Assembly: GCF_007679035.1 (NCBI RefSeq)
Contig: NZ_VEFR01000001.1
Span: 1,135,925 to 1,199,924 of the forward strand
Reading direction: 5' to 3'
Source: Agrococcus jejuensis
Lineage (GTDB): Bacteria; Actinomycetota; Actinomycetes; Actinomycetales; Microbacteriaceae
Length of the DNA stretch: 64,000 bases
The notes beneath the pieces were generated by a model that was not told the origin of the DNA, searched no databases, and worked only from the letters and a program-made list of their open reading frames with translations. Positions 8,960 to 16,994 of this stretch are shown here, piece by piece. Every line of letters begins with the position of its first letter. The stretch's first letter is position 1. A program made the position numbers and the translations under genes.

Positions 8960-10375
8960 CTACCCCAGGACGCCGCCGATCGCGTAGATCGCGAGCGACA
9001 GGCCGAAGCCGAGCACGGCCATGAGGCCCTGCAGCAGCGTCCACGTCGACAGCGTCTGCTTCATGTCCATGCCGAAGAAGCGGCTGACGAGCCAGAACCC
9101 GGAGTCGTTGACGTGGCTGAAGCCGACGGATCCGGCAGCCGTGGCGAGCACGATGGCCGCGATCTCGATCGCGTTGTAGTCGCCGGCCGCGACGACGCCC
9201 GTCATGAGCGAGGCGGCCGTCGTGAGCGCCACGGTCGCCGAGCCCTGCGCGATGCGCACGATCTGCGAGATGAGGAAGGCGGCGACGATCGCAGGCAGCC
9301 CGACGCCGTTGAGCGACTCGGCGACCGCGTCGCCGATGCCCGTCGCGCGCAGCACGCCACCGAACATGCCGCCGGCGCCCGTCACGAGCACGACGGAGCA
9401 GATGGGGCCGAGCGCGGAGTCCGCGAGCCGCTCGACGAGGGCACCCGGCTTGCCCATGCCCCAGCCGAGCACCCACATCGACACGAAGACCGTGATGAGC
9501 AGCGCGACGGGCGTCTCGCCGAGCGTGCGCAGGACCGCGACCCACGGCTCGGCCTTGAACGCGTCGGGGTCGGGCTGGAACGACGCCGCCATGTTGAGGC
9601 CCGTGTTGAGCAGGATGAGGACGAGCGGCAGCAGCAGCAGGGCGATGATGCGCCCGACCGACGGCGACGAGCGGAACGCCTCCACGTCCTCGTCGCCCGC
9701 CTTGCCGTCGAGGATCGTCGGCACGGGGATGTCGAACCGCGTGCCGATGCGCGAGCCGACGAGGATGCCGGCGACGTACCAGACGGGGATGGCGACGACG
9801 AGGCCCAGCACGAGCACGAGGCCGACGTCGGCACCGTAGATCGCGGCTGCGGAGACCGGGCCGGGGTGCGGCGGCACGAAGATGTGCATCGCCGAGAAGG
9901 CGATGGCGGCGGGGAACGCGATCGACAGGAACGAGCCGCCGACGCGGCGCGAGACGGCGTAGATGATGGGCATCATCACGACGAGGCCCGCGTCGAAGAA
10001 GATCGGGAAGCCCATGAGCAGGCTCGCGATCGACAGCGCGAGCCCGGCGCGCTGCTCGCCGAAGCGCGCGATCATCGCATCCGAGAGCACCTTCGCGCCG
10101 CCGGATGCCTCGATCATGCGCCCGAGCATCGCGCCGAGCGCGACGAGCAGCATGACGCTGCCGAGCGTGGGGTTGAAGCCGAACCCGAGCGCCTCGACGA
10201 GGCGCTCGAACGGGATGCCCGCCGCGATGGCCGTGAGGATGCTCGTGAGCATGAGGGCGAGGAAGGCGTGCACCTTGAACGCCATGATGAGCACGAGCAG
10301 CAGCGCCACGGCGCCGGCCGCGAGCAGCAGCAGCCCTCCCGTGCCGAGGTCCCACATCAGGGTCAGGTCGTCCAT
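8960..10375 (-). CDS. gntP: Gluconate:H+ symporter, GntP family
   Basis: A 471-residue integral membrane protein with about 12-14 hydrophobic segments. It is typical of GntP/GntT permeases that import gluconate, idonate or related sugar acids with protons. Family features are the N-terminal hydrophobic hairpin, ALMLTSILTAIAAGIPFERL, the FVPPHPGPVSAA motif, and a C-terminal SVGFSHVNDSGFW segment that is highly conserved in gluconate permeases. It lies 69 bases downstream of gntK. That gap contains imperfect TCGTG repeats (10389-10420) and no clear Shine-Dalgarno sequence. Its context makes gluconate or idonate the likely substrate. Confidence 0.95.
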   Translation of the reverse strand: MDDLTLMWDLGTGGLLLLAAGAVALLLVLIMAFKVHAFLALMLTSILTAIAAGIPFERLVEALGFGFNPTLGSVMLLVALGAMLGRMIEASGGAKVLSDAMIARFGEQRAGLALSIASLLMGFPIFFDAGLVVMMPIIYAVSRRVGGSFLSIAFPAAIAFSAMHIFVPPHPGPVSAAAIYGADVGLVLVLGLVVAIPVWYVAGILVGSRIGTRFDIPVPTILDGKAGDEDVEAFRSSPSVGRIIALLLLPLVLILLNTGLNMAASFQPDPDAFKAEPWVAVLRTLGETPVALLITVFVSMWVLGWGMGKPGALVERLADSALGPICSVVLVTGAGGMFGGVLRATGIGDAVAESLNGVGLPAIVAAFLISQIVRIAQGSATVALTTAASLMTGVVAAGDYNAIEIAAIVLATAAGSVGFSHVNDSGFWLVSRFFGMDMKQTLSTWTLLQGLMAVLGFGLSLAIYAIGGVLG

Positions 10376-10444
10376 GGCGTCGCTCGTTCCGTGTCGTGTC
10401 GTGCGTGTCGGGTCGTACGTGGGCGGCTGCGAGGGCGCCCGGGG

Positions 10445-10969
10445 TCAGTCGCTGCGGGCGCGGCGCTGCAGCAGGCGCTGCAGGTCGTCGACGATCTGCT
10501 CGGGCGTGCGCTCGATGTCGACGCCCACGCCGTCCTCCCAGTCGGCCAGCGGCTCGAGCGTCTCGAGCTGGCTGTCGAGCAGCGTCGTCGGCATGTACTC
10601 GTGGTCGCGGCCCGCGAGGCGCTCCTGCAGCAGGTCGCGGCCGCCGACGAGGTGCACGAAGAGCAGGTCGGGCACGCTCGAGCGCAGCAGCTCGCGATAC
10701 CAGCGCTTGAGCGCCGAGCACGCGACGATGACGATGCGGCCCGCGGCGCGCTCCTCGGCGATGCGCTCGCCGATGATCTTCAGCCAGGGCACCCGATCCT
10801 CGTCGGTGAGCGGTGTGCCGCCCGCCATCTTCTGCTTGTTGGCGGGCGGGTGCAGGTCGTCGCCGTCGATGAAGGCCACGTTCAGGCGGGCCGCGAGCGC
10901 GGCGCCGATCGTGGACTTGCCGGTGCCCTGCGCTCCCATCACGATCATGGGCGGATACGTGACGGCCAT
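10445..10969 (-). CDS. gntK: Gluconokinase
   Basis: This enzyme phosphorylates D-gluconate to 6-phosphogluconate, the entry step to the pentose phosphate route. The 174-residue protein has the P-loop GAQGTGKST at residues 12-20, the FIDGDDLHPPANKQKM segment typical of the GntK/IdnK family, VACSALKRWYRELLR, and a C-terminal HEYMPTTLLDSQLETLE motif. The start codon at 10969 is one base from the stop of the upstream idonate dehydrogenase-like gene, so the genes are coupled. The product feeds 6-phosphogluconate dehydrogenase, encoded about 9 kb further right at 19927. Confidence 0.96.
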   Translation of the reverse strand: MAVTYPPMIVMGAQGTGKSTIGAALAARLNVAFIDGDDLHPPANKQKMAGGTPLTDEDRVPWLKIIGERIAEERAAGRIVIVACSALKRWYRELLRSSVPDLLFVHLVGGRDLLQERLAGRDHEYMPTTLLDSQLETLEPLADWEDGVGVDIERTPEQIVDDLQRLLQRRARSD

Positions 10970-10970
10970 G

Positions 10971-11981
10971 TCAGCCTCTCGGGTCGTCGGCAGCGGTGTC
11001 GGCGGCGGCGAAGCGCAGCAGCACCTTCGACGATACCGACGCATCGCGCGCGACCTCGAGCGCGTCGAGCGCGTCGACGGCGTCGAGCACGTGCGTGACG
11101 ACGGGATCGACGGCGAGCGAGCCGTCGGCCAGCGCGGCGACGACGTCGTCGATCTCGTCGACGAACCGGAACGAGCCGACGAGATGCAGCTCGCGCGTGA
11201 TGGCCGTCGCGATCGGCACGGCCACCTCGCCGGAGCGCTGGAGGCCGAGCATGACGACGGTGCCGCCGCGGCGGGCCGCGCGGATGGCGGCGTGCAGGCC
11301 CGGCAGCGTGCCCGACGACTCGACGACGACGTCGGCCTCGACGGCGGCGAGCGCCTCGGCGTCGCGCGCGTCGATCGTGCGATCGGCGCCGACCTCCCTG
11401 GCGATGCGCATCGGCAGCTCGTGCAGATCGCTCGCGACGACCTCTGCGGCGCCGTGGTGCCGCAGCACTGCGACCGCGAGGGCGCCGATGGGGCCCGAGC
11501 CGATCACGAGCGCACGCAGGCCGCGCACGTCGCCCGCCTGCCCCACGCCGTGCCACGCGACAGCGGCGGGCTCGGCGAGCGCCGCGGTGCGCAGGTCGAG
11601 GCCATCGGGCAGCGCGCGCAGCATCCGCGTCGGCAGCGCCACGGACGTCGCGAAGGCGCCGTCCTGGTGCGGCAGCCGCGCCGCGGAGCCGAGGTACGAG
11701 TCGGGCGTCGCGGGATGCACCGTCACGGGCGTGCCGGCCGCAGGCCCCGAGCCGTCCGCGGCCGCGACGGCGACGACGCCCGACACCTCGTGGCCGAGCA
11801 CCATGGGCTCGCGCAGGATCGACTCCCCCGCGGCACCGTGCTGCCAGTAGTGCAGGTCGGAGCCGCAGATGCCGCCGTAGGCGACGGCGACGACGGCCTC
11901 GTCGGCCGCGGGCGTCGGATCGGGCACCTCCTCGACGCGGACGTCGGATGCGGCGTGGGCGACGACGGCGATGGATGCCAT
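10971..11981 (-). CDS. idnD: L-idonate 5-dehydrogenase-like zinc alcohol dehydrogenase
   Basis: A 336-residue medium-chain dehydrogenase. The zinc/catalytic residues appear in GGICGSDLHYWQHG (about residue 38) and GHEVSG (about 65), and the NAD(P)-binding motif GSGPIGALA is near 172. The HYWQHG sequence and the following REPMVLGHE are typical of L-idonate 5-dehydrogenases, which oxidise L-idonate to 5-ketogluconate. The structural zinc-site cysteines of many family members are absent, as also seen in some idonate enzymes. It is flanked by gntK and, 34 bases upstream, an FAH-family hydrolase. A sorbitol or threonine dehydrogenase-like specificity cannot be excluded, but the operon favours idonate. 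Confidence 0.85.
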   Translation of the reverse strand: MASIAVVAHAASDVRVEEVPDPTPAADEAVVAVAYGGICGSDLHYWQHGAAGESILREPMVLGHEVSGVVAVAAADGSGPAAGTPVTVHPATPDSYLGSAARLPHQDGAFATSVALPTRMLRALPDGLDLRTAALAEPAAVAWHGVGQAGDVRGLRALVIGSGPIGALAVAVLRHHGAAEVVASDLHELPMRIAREVGADRTIDARDAEALAAVEADVVVESSGTLPGLHAAIRAARRGGTVVMLGLQRSGEVAVPIATAITRELHLVGSFRFVDEIDDVVAALADGSLAVDPVVTHVLDAVDALDALEVARDASVSSKVLLRFAAADTAADDPRG

Positions 11982-12015
11982 GGCTCCTGCTCTCGGGTGG
12001 GGGTGGGCGGGGGTG

Positions 12016-12759
12016 TCAGCGCAGCGGCGTCGTGAGCAGCAGGTCGCCGACGCGGACGTCGACGCGGTCGCCGGGCTGCGCAGGCGCGTTCGAGAACGGC
12101 GCACCCGTCATGATGACGTCGCCCGGCCCCAGCGGCACCCAGTGCGAGACGTAGGCGACGCACTCGGCGAGCGACACGGGCAGCGCGTCGCTCGTCGTGT
12201 CGACGACGTCGGCGCCGCCGACCGTCATCCGGATCGGCACGTCGCCGACGGGACCCGTCTCGATCCAGGGGCCGAGCGGCGTCGCGCCGACGCCGCCCTT
12301 GGCCTCGAAGTTGCGCTGGTCGACGAGCGAGCGGTCGGGATACGACACGTCGTTCACGGCCGTGTAGCCGAGGATGCCGGCCATCGCCTCGTCGACGCTC
12401 GCCTGGAAGAGGTCGCGACCCACGACGAGCGCGAGCTCGGCCTCGACGACGAGGCGACCCGCATCGCGGCGCGCGTCGACGGGCACGCCGCTCGCGACGA
12501 CGGTCCGGGGCGACTTCAGCCATGCCTGCACGGGCAGCGGGTGATCGTTCTGCCCGCGGTTCTGCGCGATGCCGACGATCGTCAGCGGCGCGCACGGCGC
12601 GAGGAGCACGGGATCGACGAGCGGATCGCCGACCGGTGCAGGATCCGCGCCGAGCCCGAACGCGACGTACGGATCGGCGATCGGTCGCCACGGCGCATCC
12701 GGCCCAGGCGCGCCGATCCAGGTGGCGACGCCGTCGACGAGCGTGCGTGCGATGCGCAT
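12016..12759 (-). CDS. Fumarylacetoacetate hydrolase-family protein
   Basis: A 247-residue protein of the FAH/5-oxopent-3-ene family. Such enzymes use a divalent metal to hydrolyse or decarboxylate diketo acids, or to hydrate keto-enoic acids. The metal-binding ExE pair appears in VVEAELALVVG, the conserved VNDVSYPDR and the lysine region FEAKGGVGATPLGPW are present, and PGDVIMTGAP lies near the end. The start ATG overlaps the stop of the SDR gene by one base (TGATG). The canonical idonate pathway does not need such an enzyme. Its place inside this operon suggests a substrate derived from a sugar acid, for example a diketo-deoxy acid, but that is inference. Confidence 0.88.
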   Translation of the reverse strand: MRIARTLVDGVATWIGAPGPDAPWRPIADPYVAFGLGADPAPVGDPLVDPVLLAPCAPLTIVGIAQNRGQNDHPLPVQAWLKSPRTVVASGVPVDARRDAGRLVVEAELALVVGRDLFQASVDEAMAGILGYTAVNDVSYPDRSLVDQRNFEAKGGVGATPLGPWIETGPVGDVPIRMTVGGADVVDTTSDALPVSLAECVAYVSHWVPLGPGDVIMTGAPFSNAPAQPGDRVDVRVGDLLLTTPLR

Positions 12760-13553
12760 CACACCACCGCCGTCATGCCGCCGTCGACGTGCAGCGTCTG
12801 CCCGTTGACGAACGCCGAGGCGTCGGAGGCGAGGAACACCGCGGCGCCCACGAGGTCGCGCACGTCGCCCCAGCGGCCGGCGGGCGTGCGGCCGCGCACC
12901 CATGACGAGAACTGCTCGTCGGCCACGAGCGGCGCCGTGAGCTCGGTCGCGAAGTAGCCGGGCGCGATCGCGTTGGCGGTGATGCCGTGCGGCGCGAGGT
13001 CGGCGCACAGGCCCTTCGTGAGCATGACGATCGCGCCCTTCGTCGCCGAGTACGGGGCGATCGATGGCCGCGCGAGCAGCGACTGCACCGAGCCGATCGA
13101 CACGATGCGGCCCGAGCCGCGGGCGATCATGCCGCGCGCGACGCGCCTCGAGAGCAGGAAGGCGCTCGTGAGGTTGGTCGCGAGCAGGTCGTGCCAGTCG
13201 TCGTCGGCGAACTCGGCGATCGGCCCACGGCGCTGGATGCCCGCGTTGTTCACGAGCACGTCGGGCGTGCCGAGCTCGGCCTCGAGCGCTCCGATGCCCG
13301 CATCCACCGCCGCGGCATCCGTGACGTCGAAGGTCGACACGTGCGTCGGCGCCCCCGTCGCCTGCGCGATCTCGGCGGCGGCGCGCTCGGCCTTGGCACG
13401 ATCGCGGCCGTGCACGACCACCGTGGCGCCCGCCCCCGCGAGCCCCTCGGCGAGCGCGCGCCCGATCCCCTGGCTCGACCCCGTCACGAGCGCGACGCGT
13501 CCCGTGAGGTCGAAGGCGGCGAGCCCCGCCGGTCGGTCGTGGTCTGCGGTCAT
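12759..13553 (-). CDS. idnO: Gluconate 5-dehydrogenase-like short-chain dehydrogenase
   Basis: A 264-residue classical SDR with the cofactor motif TGSSQGIGRAL (about residues 24-34), NNAGIQRRGP (about 96), the catalytic serine in SIGSVQS and the YSATKG tyrosine/lysine pair. The NNAGIQRR variant and the C-terminal GQTLHVDGG segment are characteristic of gluconate 5-dehydrogenases (IdnO), which interconvert 5-ketogluconate and D-gluconate. It shares a 4-nt overlap (ATGA) with the upstream permease gene and a 1-nt overlap with the FAH gene. With the idonate dehydrogenase-like enzyme and gluconate kinase it completes the L-idonate to 6-phosphogluconate route known from E. coli. Confidence 0.9.
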   Translation of the reverse strand: MTADHDRPAGLAAFDLTGRVALVTGSSQGIGRALAEGLAGAGATVVVHGRDRAKAERAAAEIAQATGAPTHVSTFDVTDAAAVDAGIGALEAELGTPDVLVNNAGIQRRGPIAEFADDDWHDLLATNLTSAFLLSRRVARGMIARGSGRIVSIGSVQSLLARPSIAPYSATKGAIVMLTKGLCADLAPHGITANAIAPGYFATELTAPLVADEQFSSWVRGRTPAGRWGDVRDLVGAAVFLASDASAFVNGQTLHVDGGMTAVV

Positions 13554-14977
13554 GCGCGTGCCTCCGTGATGATGACGCCCGTGTGCTCCTCGTCCGTGGA
13601 GATGCGCACGGCATCCTCGGTGCGGAGCAGATCCCTGCCTCGAGTCTCGGGTACGAGGAAGGTCGCCGCGGTCGTGATGGCCGCGAGCGTCGCGACGTAG
13701 AGGGCCATGACCTGCCACGTGCCGTCGGTGAGCGTGAGCAGCCACACGCCCAGCACGCCCGCGAGGCCACCGGCGAGCACCGCCGAGAGCTCGCGCGCCA
13801 TCGCGACGCCGAGGTACCGGTGCCGGTTGCCGAAGAGCTCGGGCAGCATGGCGCACTGCGGGCCGAGCATCGAGTTGACCGCGACGCCGATGCCGATCGC
13901 GATGACCGCGATCGCGAGCCAGCCGATGCCGAGCGACAGCGCGTACCAGGCGGGGAACGCGTAGAGCAGCATGAAGACGGCGCCGAAGCGGTACACCGCC
14001 TTGCGGCCGAAGCGGTCGGAGAGATGCCCGGTGAGCGGCACCGAGAAGATGCCGATGAGCGAGCCGACCGTGACGCCCCACGTGGCGACGCCGCGGTCGA
14101 TGGGGTTCGCGAGGAACGCGCCGGCGCCCGCGGTCGCGACGAACGCGAGCGTGACGTTCTGGAAGATGTACGAGCCGCCGTTCTCGGCCATGCGCAGGCC
14201 GATGCCCGTGATGACGCCGGGCAGGCCGCGCGTGAAGATCTCGCGGAGGGGGCGCTCGGCGACCTGCTCGTGCTTCTCGAGCTCGACGAACGTCGGCGTC
14301 TCGCGCAGGCGCAGGCGGATGAAGAGCGCGACGAGGATGAGCAGGAACGAGGCGAGGAACGGCACGCGCCAGCCCCATGACAGCAGCTGATCCTCGGGCA
14401 GCAGCGCGATGCCCGAGAAGACGAGGGCGGCGAGCAGCGTGCCCGCCTGGATGCCGACGAACGGCAGCGCCGAGAAGAAGCCGCGACGCGCGACGGGCGC
14501 GTACTCGGCCATGAGCACGGTGGCGCCCGCCTGCTCGGCGCCGGCGCCGAAGCCCTGCAGGATGCGCATGAGCACGAGCAGCATCGGCGCGAGGATGCCG
14601 ACCTGCTCGTAGGTCGGCAGGAGGCCGATGGCGGTGGAGGCGCCGCCCATGAGCACGATCGTGACGACGAGCACCCACTTGCGGCCGAGGCGGTCGCCGA
14701 GGATGCCGAAGACCAGGCCGCCGATGGGACGAGCGACGAAGCCGACGCCGTAGATCGCGAATGCGCCGACGAGGCCGATGGCGGGGTCGGACTGGTCGAA
14801 GAAGAGCACGTTGAACACGAGCGCCGTCATGAGGCCGTAGAGCGCGAAGTCGAAGTACTCGAGGGCGCTGCCGACGCTCGAGGCGAGCGTCGCGCGCCGC
14901 AGGTTGGCGGCGTAGTCCGGGTCGTCGCTGGGACGGGCGGCGGGGTCCGCCTGCGCCGAGGTGTGCGCGTCGGTCAC
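13550..14977 (-). CDS. MFS permease, metabolite:H+ symporter (MHS) type
   Basis: A 475-residue transporter with 12 predicted membrane segments. Family features are SSVGSALEYFDFALYG at the start of helix 1, the loop 2-3 motif GILGDRLGRK, LQGFGAGAEQAGA in helix 4 and the repeated GHLSDRFGRKA motif in the second half. These are typical of MHS permeases such as ShiA, KgtP and ProP relatives that import organic acids with protons. It is the first gene of the sugar-acid operon and is preceded by a promoter-like sequence at 15029-15057. Since the operon also encodes GntP, the two carriers probably import different acids, for instance a ketogluconate and gluconate. Confidence 0.92.
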   Translation of the reverse strand: MTDAHTSAQADPAARPSDDPDYAANLRRATLASSVGSALEYFDFALYGLMTALVFNVLFFDQSDPAIGLVGAFAIYGVGFVARPIGGLVFGILGDRLGRKWVLVVTIVLMGGASTAIGLLPTYEQVGILAPMLLVLMRILQGFGAGAEQAGATVLMAEYAPVARRGFFSALPFVGIQAGTLLAALVFSGIALLPEDQLLSWGWRVPFLASFLLILVALFIRLRLRETPTFVELEKHEQVAERPLREIFTRGLPGVITGIGLRMAENGGSYIFQNVTLAFVATAGAGAFLANPIDRGVATWGVTVGSLIGIFSVPLTGHLSDRFGRKAVYRFGAVFMLLYAFPAWYALSLGIGWLAIAVIAIGIGVAVNSMLGPQCAMLPELFGNRHRYLGVAMARELSAVLAGGLAGVLGVWLLTLTDGTWQVMALYVATLAAITTAATFLVPETRGRDLLRTEDAVRISTDEEHTGVIITEARA

Positions 14978-15028
14978 GATCTCTCCTTCGAGCCCGCGTC
15001 CCCCGCTTCGGGGACGCTCGTGCAGGTC

Positions 15029-15057
15029 ACGGTACCAGCATGATGAACGGAGTCCAA
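15029..15057 (-). promoter_or_regulatory. Promoter of the sugar-acid operon
   Basis: On the minus strand TTGGAC (15052-15057) and TACCGT (15029-15034) are separated by 17 bases. This gives a good housekeeping-type -35/-10 pair 52 bases before the permease start. It lies in the gap between the permease and the IclR gene, so the catabolic operon can be transcribed separately from the regulator. Confidence 0.5.
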
Positions 15058-15070
15058 CCCGCTGAACGCA

Positions 15071-15853
15071 TCAGTGCGCGGGGCGTCCGAGGGGGTTGGT
15101 GAGCGCCGTGGCCGCCTCCTGCAGCGCGAGCCCGACCGCGGCGACGTGCTCCGGCGTCGCGGCGTCGGCGGGCAGCGCCACGCCGATCGCGAGCGCGGGG
15201 TCGCTCGGCGTCCAGGCAGGCAGCGGCACCGCGACGCCCGTGATCCCCTCGAACGACTGCCCCTCGTCGACGGCGTAGCCGCGCTCGCGCGCGCGGCGCA
15301 CCTTCGCGACGACCGCATCCACGTCGCCCGCGGATCGTGCCGTCAGCCGCGGCGCGGGGTCGGCGAGCATGAGCGCCCGCACCTCGTCGTCGTCGAGCGC
15401 CATGAGCAACGCGTTGCCCGTCGCCGACAGGCCGGCGTGCAGCCGCGAGCCGAGCGGCGTGCCGATGCGGCCGTGCGCGCGCCCCTCGTGCCTCGCCAGG
15501 TACAGCGCGTCCGATTCGGCGAGCATCGCGATCTGCACCACCTCGCGGCGCAGCACCGTCGAGCGCTCGCAGACCGAGAACAGCTCGCGCACCTGGTTGA
15601 ACTGGAACGTGTACGCCGCGCCGAGCTCGGCGATGCCCCGTCCCAGCCGGAAGCCGAGCGGCACGCGCTCGACGACGCCTCCGGCCTCCAACGCGAGGCA
15701 CAGGTTCGATGCCGACGACTTCGCGATGCCGAGGGCCTTCGACAGCTCCGTGAGCGTCATGGGGCCGTCGGATGCCGCGAGCAGCCCGAGGATGCCGAGG
15801 CCGCGCGTGACCGCAGGGGCCGGATCGCGCTGCTCGGCGCCGCCGCCGGCCAT
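15071..15853 (-). CDS. IclR-family transcriptional regulator
   Basis: A 260-residue regulator with an N-terminal winged helix (about residues 12-75; MTLTELSKALGIAKSSASNLC is split here as MTLTELSKALG and IAKSSASNLC) and a C-terminal IclR ligand-binding domain (about 80-255). In that domain RLHAGLSATGNALLMAL and the GYAVDEGQSFEGITGVAVPL region match the family. IclR regulators commonly control catabolism of organic acids and aromatic compounds and respond to a pathway metabolite. The gene overlaps the upstream dehydrogenase stop by one base and directly precedes the sugar-acid operon, so that operon and the divergent region at 16897-16994 are its likely targets. The ligand is not known. Confidence 0.93.
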   Translation of the reverse strand: MAGGGAEQRDPAPAVTRGLGILGLLAASDGPMTLTELSKALGIAKSSASNLCLALEAGGVVERVPLGFRLGRGIAELGAAYTFQFNQVRELFSVCERSTVLRREVVQIAMLAESDALYLARHEGRAHGRIGTPLGSRLHAGLSATGNALLMALDDDEVRALMLADPAPRLTARSAGDVDAVVAKVRRARERGYAVDEGQSFEGITGVAVPLPAWTPSDPALAIGVALPADAATPEHVAAVGLALQEAATALTNPLGRPAH

Positions 15854-16896
15854 CAGTAGAACTCCACCGTGTCGACGACGTTGCGCATGGGCTCGCCATC
15901 GAGCAGCCGCCCGGCGTTCTCGGCGAAGAGCTCGGCGATGCGTGCGGGCTCGTCCTCGTGCAGCGCAGCGGTGTGCGGGCTGAGCAGCACGCGCTCGTGG
16001 CTCCACAGCGGGCTCTCGGTCGGCAGCGGCTCGACGGCGGTGACGTCGAGCGCTGCGTAGCCGATGCGACCGTCCTCGAGCGCGCGCAGCAGCGCGTCCT
16101 CGTCGACGACCGTGCCGCGGCCGACGTTCACGAGGATCGTGCCGGGGCGCACGTCCGCGAGCACGGCGTCGCCGACGAGGCGCTCGGTGAGGGCCGTGCC
16201 CGGCAGCGTGAGCACGATGGCGTCGACCTGCGCCGCGGCCGCCGCGAGGTCGTCGGCCGGCACGAGGCGATCGACGTGCGGCACCGGCTCGCCCGAGCGC
16301 GTCGTGCCCCAGATGGTCGCGCCGAGCGCACCGAGCTTCGCGGCGACCTGCTGGCCGATGCCGCCGAGGCCCACGACGAGCACCGTCATGTCCTCGACGT
16401 GCCGCATGGCCCAGCCGTCGTCCCAGCTGCGCTCGCGTCGCTGCCGCTCGAGGCGCGGCACGTCCTTCGCACCGGCGAGCACGCCGAGCACGGCCCACTC
16501 GGCGAGCGGCGCGCCGTGCACGCCCGCGCTCGTCGTGAACGTCACGCGCTCGAGCGTCGCGGCATCGAGCCCTGCGGCCTTCACCTGACCGCCGCCGCCC
16601 GCCGCCATCGTGTGCACCCACCGCACCGAGTCGGACGTCTCGAGCACGCGTGCGAGCGTCGCAGGCGAGTCCGGGATGCCGAACAGGGCGTCCGCCTCCC
16701 CCGCCATCGCCTCGAAGGCAGCCTGGTCGGCGGCCGATCGCTCGGGCCAGCGCGGACGAGCCCACTCGCCGATCGATCGCGCGGGGGGCGCGAGCCGCTC
16801 GTCGCGCAGGAGCTCGACGCGCGGCTCGAGCTCGGTGATCCTGGCGCACAGCGCCTCCGGCAGTCCCGTCATGATCGCGACGCGGAGTCGATCCAT
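15853..16896 (-). CDS. D-isomer-specific 2-hydroxyacid dehydrogenase
   Basis: A 347-residue NAD(P)-dependent dehydrogenase. The cofactor motif GLGGIGQQ lies near residue 155. The catalytic arginine is in NVGRGTVVDEDAL, the glutamate in DVTAVEPLP and the histidine in SPHTAAL. Such enzymes reduce 2-keto acids to D-2-hydroxy acids, and some (GhrB/TkrA type) reduce 2-ketogluconate to gluconate, which would fit the neighbouring genes. The start at 16896 (MDRLRVAIM) was chosen over an upstream ATG at 16944 because the family fold begins there. A TAGGCT -10-like element lies 35 bases upstream. The IclR gene overlaps its stop, so regulator and enzyme are co-transcribed. Confidence 0.92.
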   Translation of the reverse strand: MDRLRVAIMTGLPEALCARITELEPRVELLRDERLAPPARSIGEWARPRWPERSAADQAAFEAMAGEADALFGIPDSPATLARVLETSDSVRWVHTMAAGGGGQVKAAGLDAATLERVTFTTSAGVHGAPLAEWAVLGVLAGAKDVPRLERQRRERSWDDGWAMRHVEDMTVLVVGLGGIGQQVAAKLGALGATIWGTTRSGEPVPHVDRLVPADDLAAAAAQVDAIVLTLPGTALTERLVGDAVLADVRPGTILVNVGRGTVVDEDALLRALEDGRIGYAALDVTAVEPLPTESPLWSHERVLLSPHTAALHEDEPARIAELFAENAGRLLDGEPMRNVVDTVEFY

Positions 16897-16994
16897 GGCC
16901 CATCCCCTTCGATCGGTGGCACGTGCGTGCAGCCTATCGATCATTCAGCACTGTGGACATGGTTCTGCCCAGTGGACGCCCGTATCCTGGACGC
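16897..16994. promoter_or_regulatory. Divergent promoter region with inverted repeat
   Basis: This 98-base gap separates two divergent dehydrogenase genes. On the minus strand TAGGCT (16931-16936) is a likely -10 for the leftward operon. On the plus strand TATCCT (16983-16988) sits six bases before the rightward ATG, as in a leaderless promoter. Between them is CACTG-N17-CAGTG, part of two related segments CTGTGGAC and CAGTGGAC. It is a plausible binding site for the nearby IclR regulator, but this rests on position only. Confidence 0.45.

Noticed and set aside
10389..10420. Operator made of TCGTG repeats upstream of gntP
   Set aside because: The repeats are irregular and TCGTG is very frequent in this genome, so no site can be claimed.
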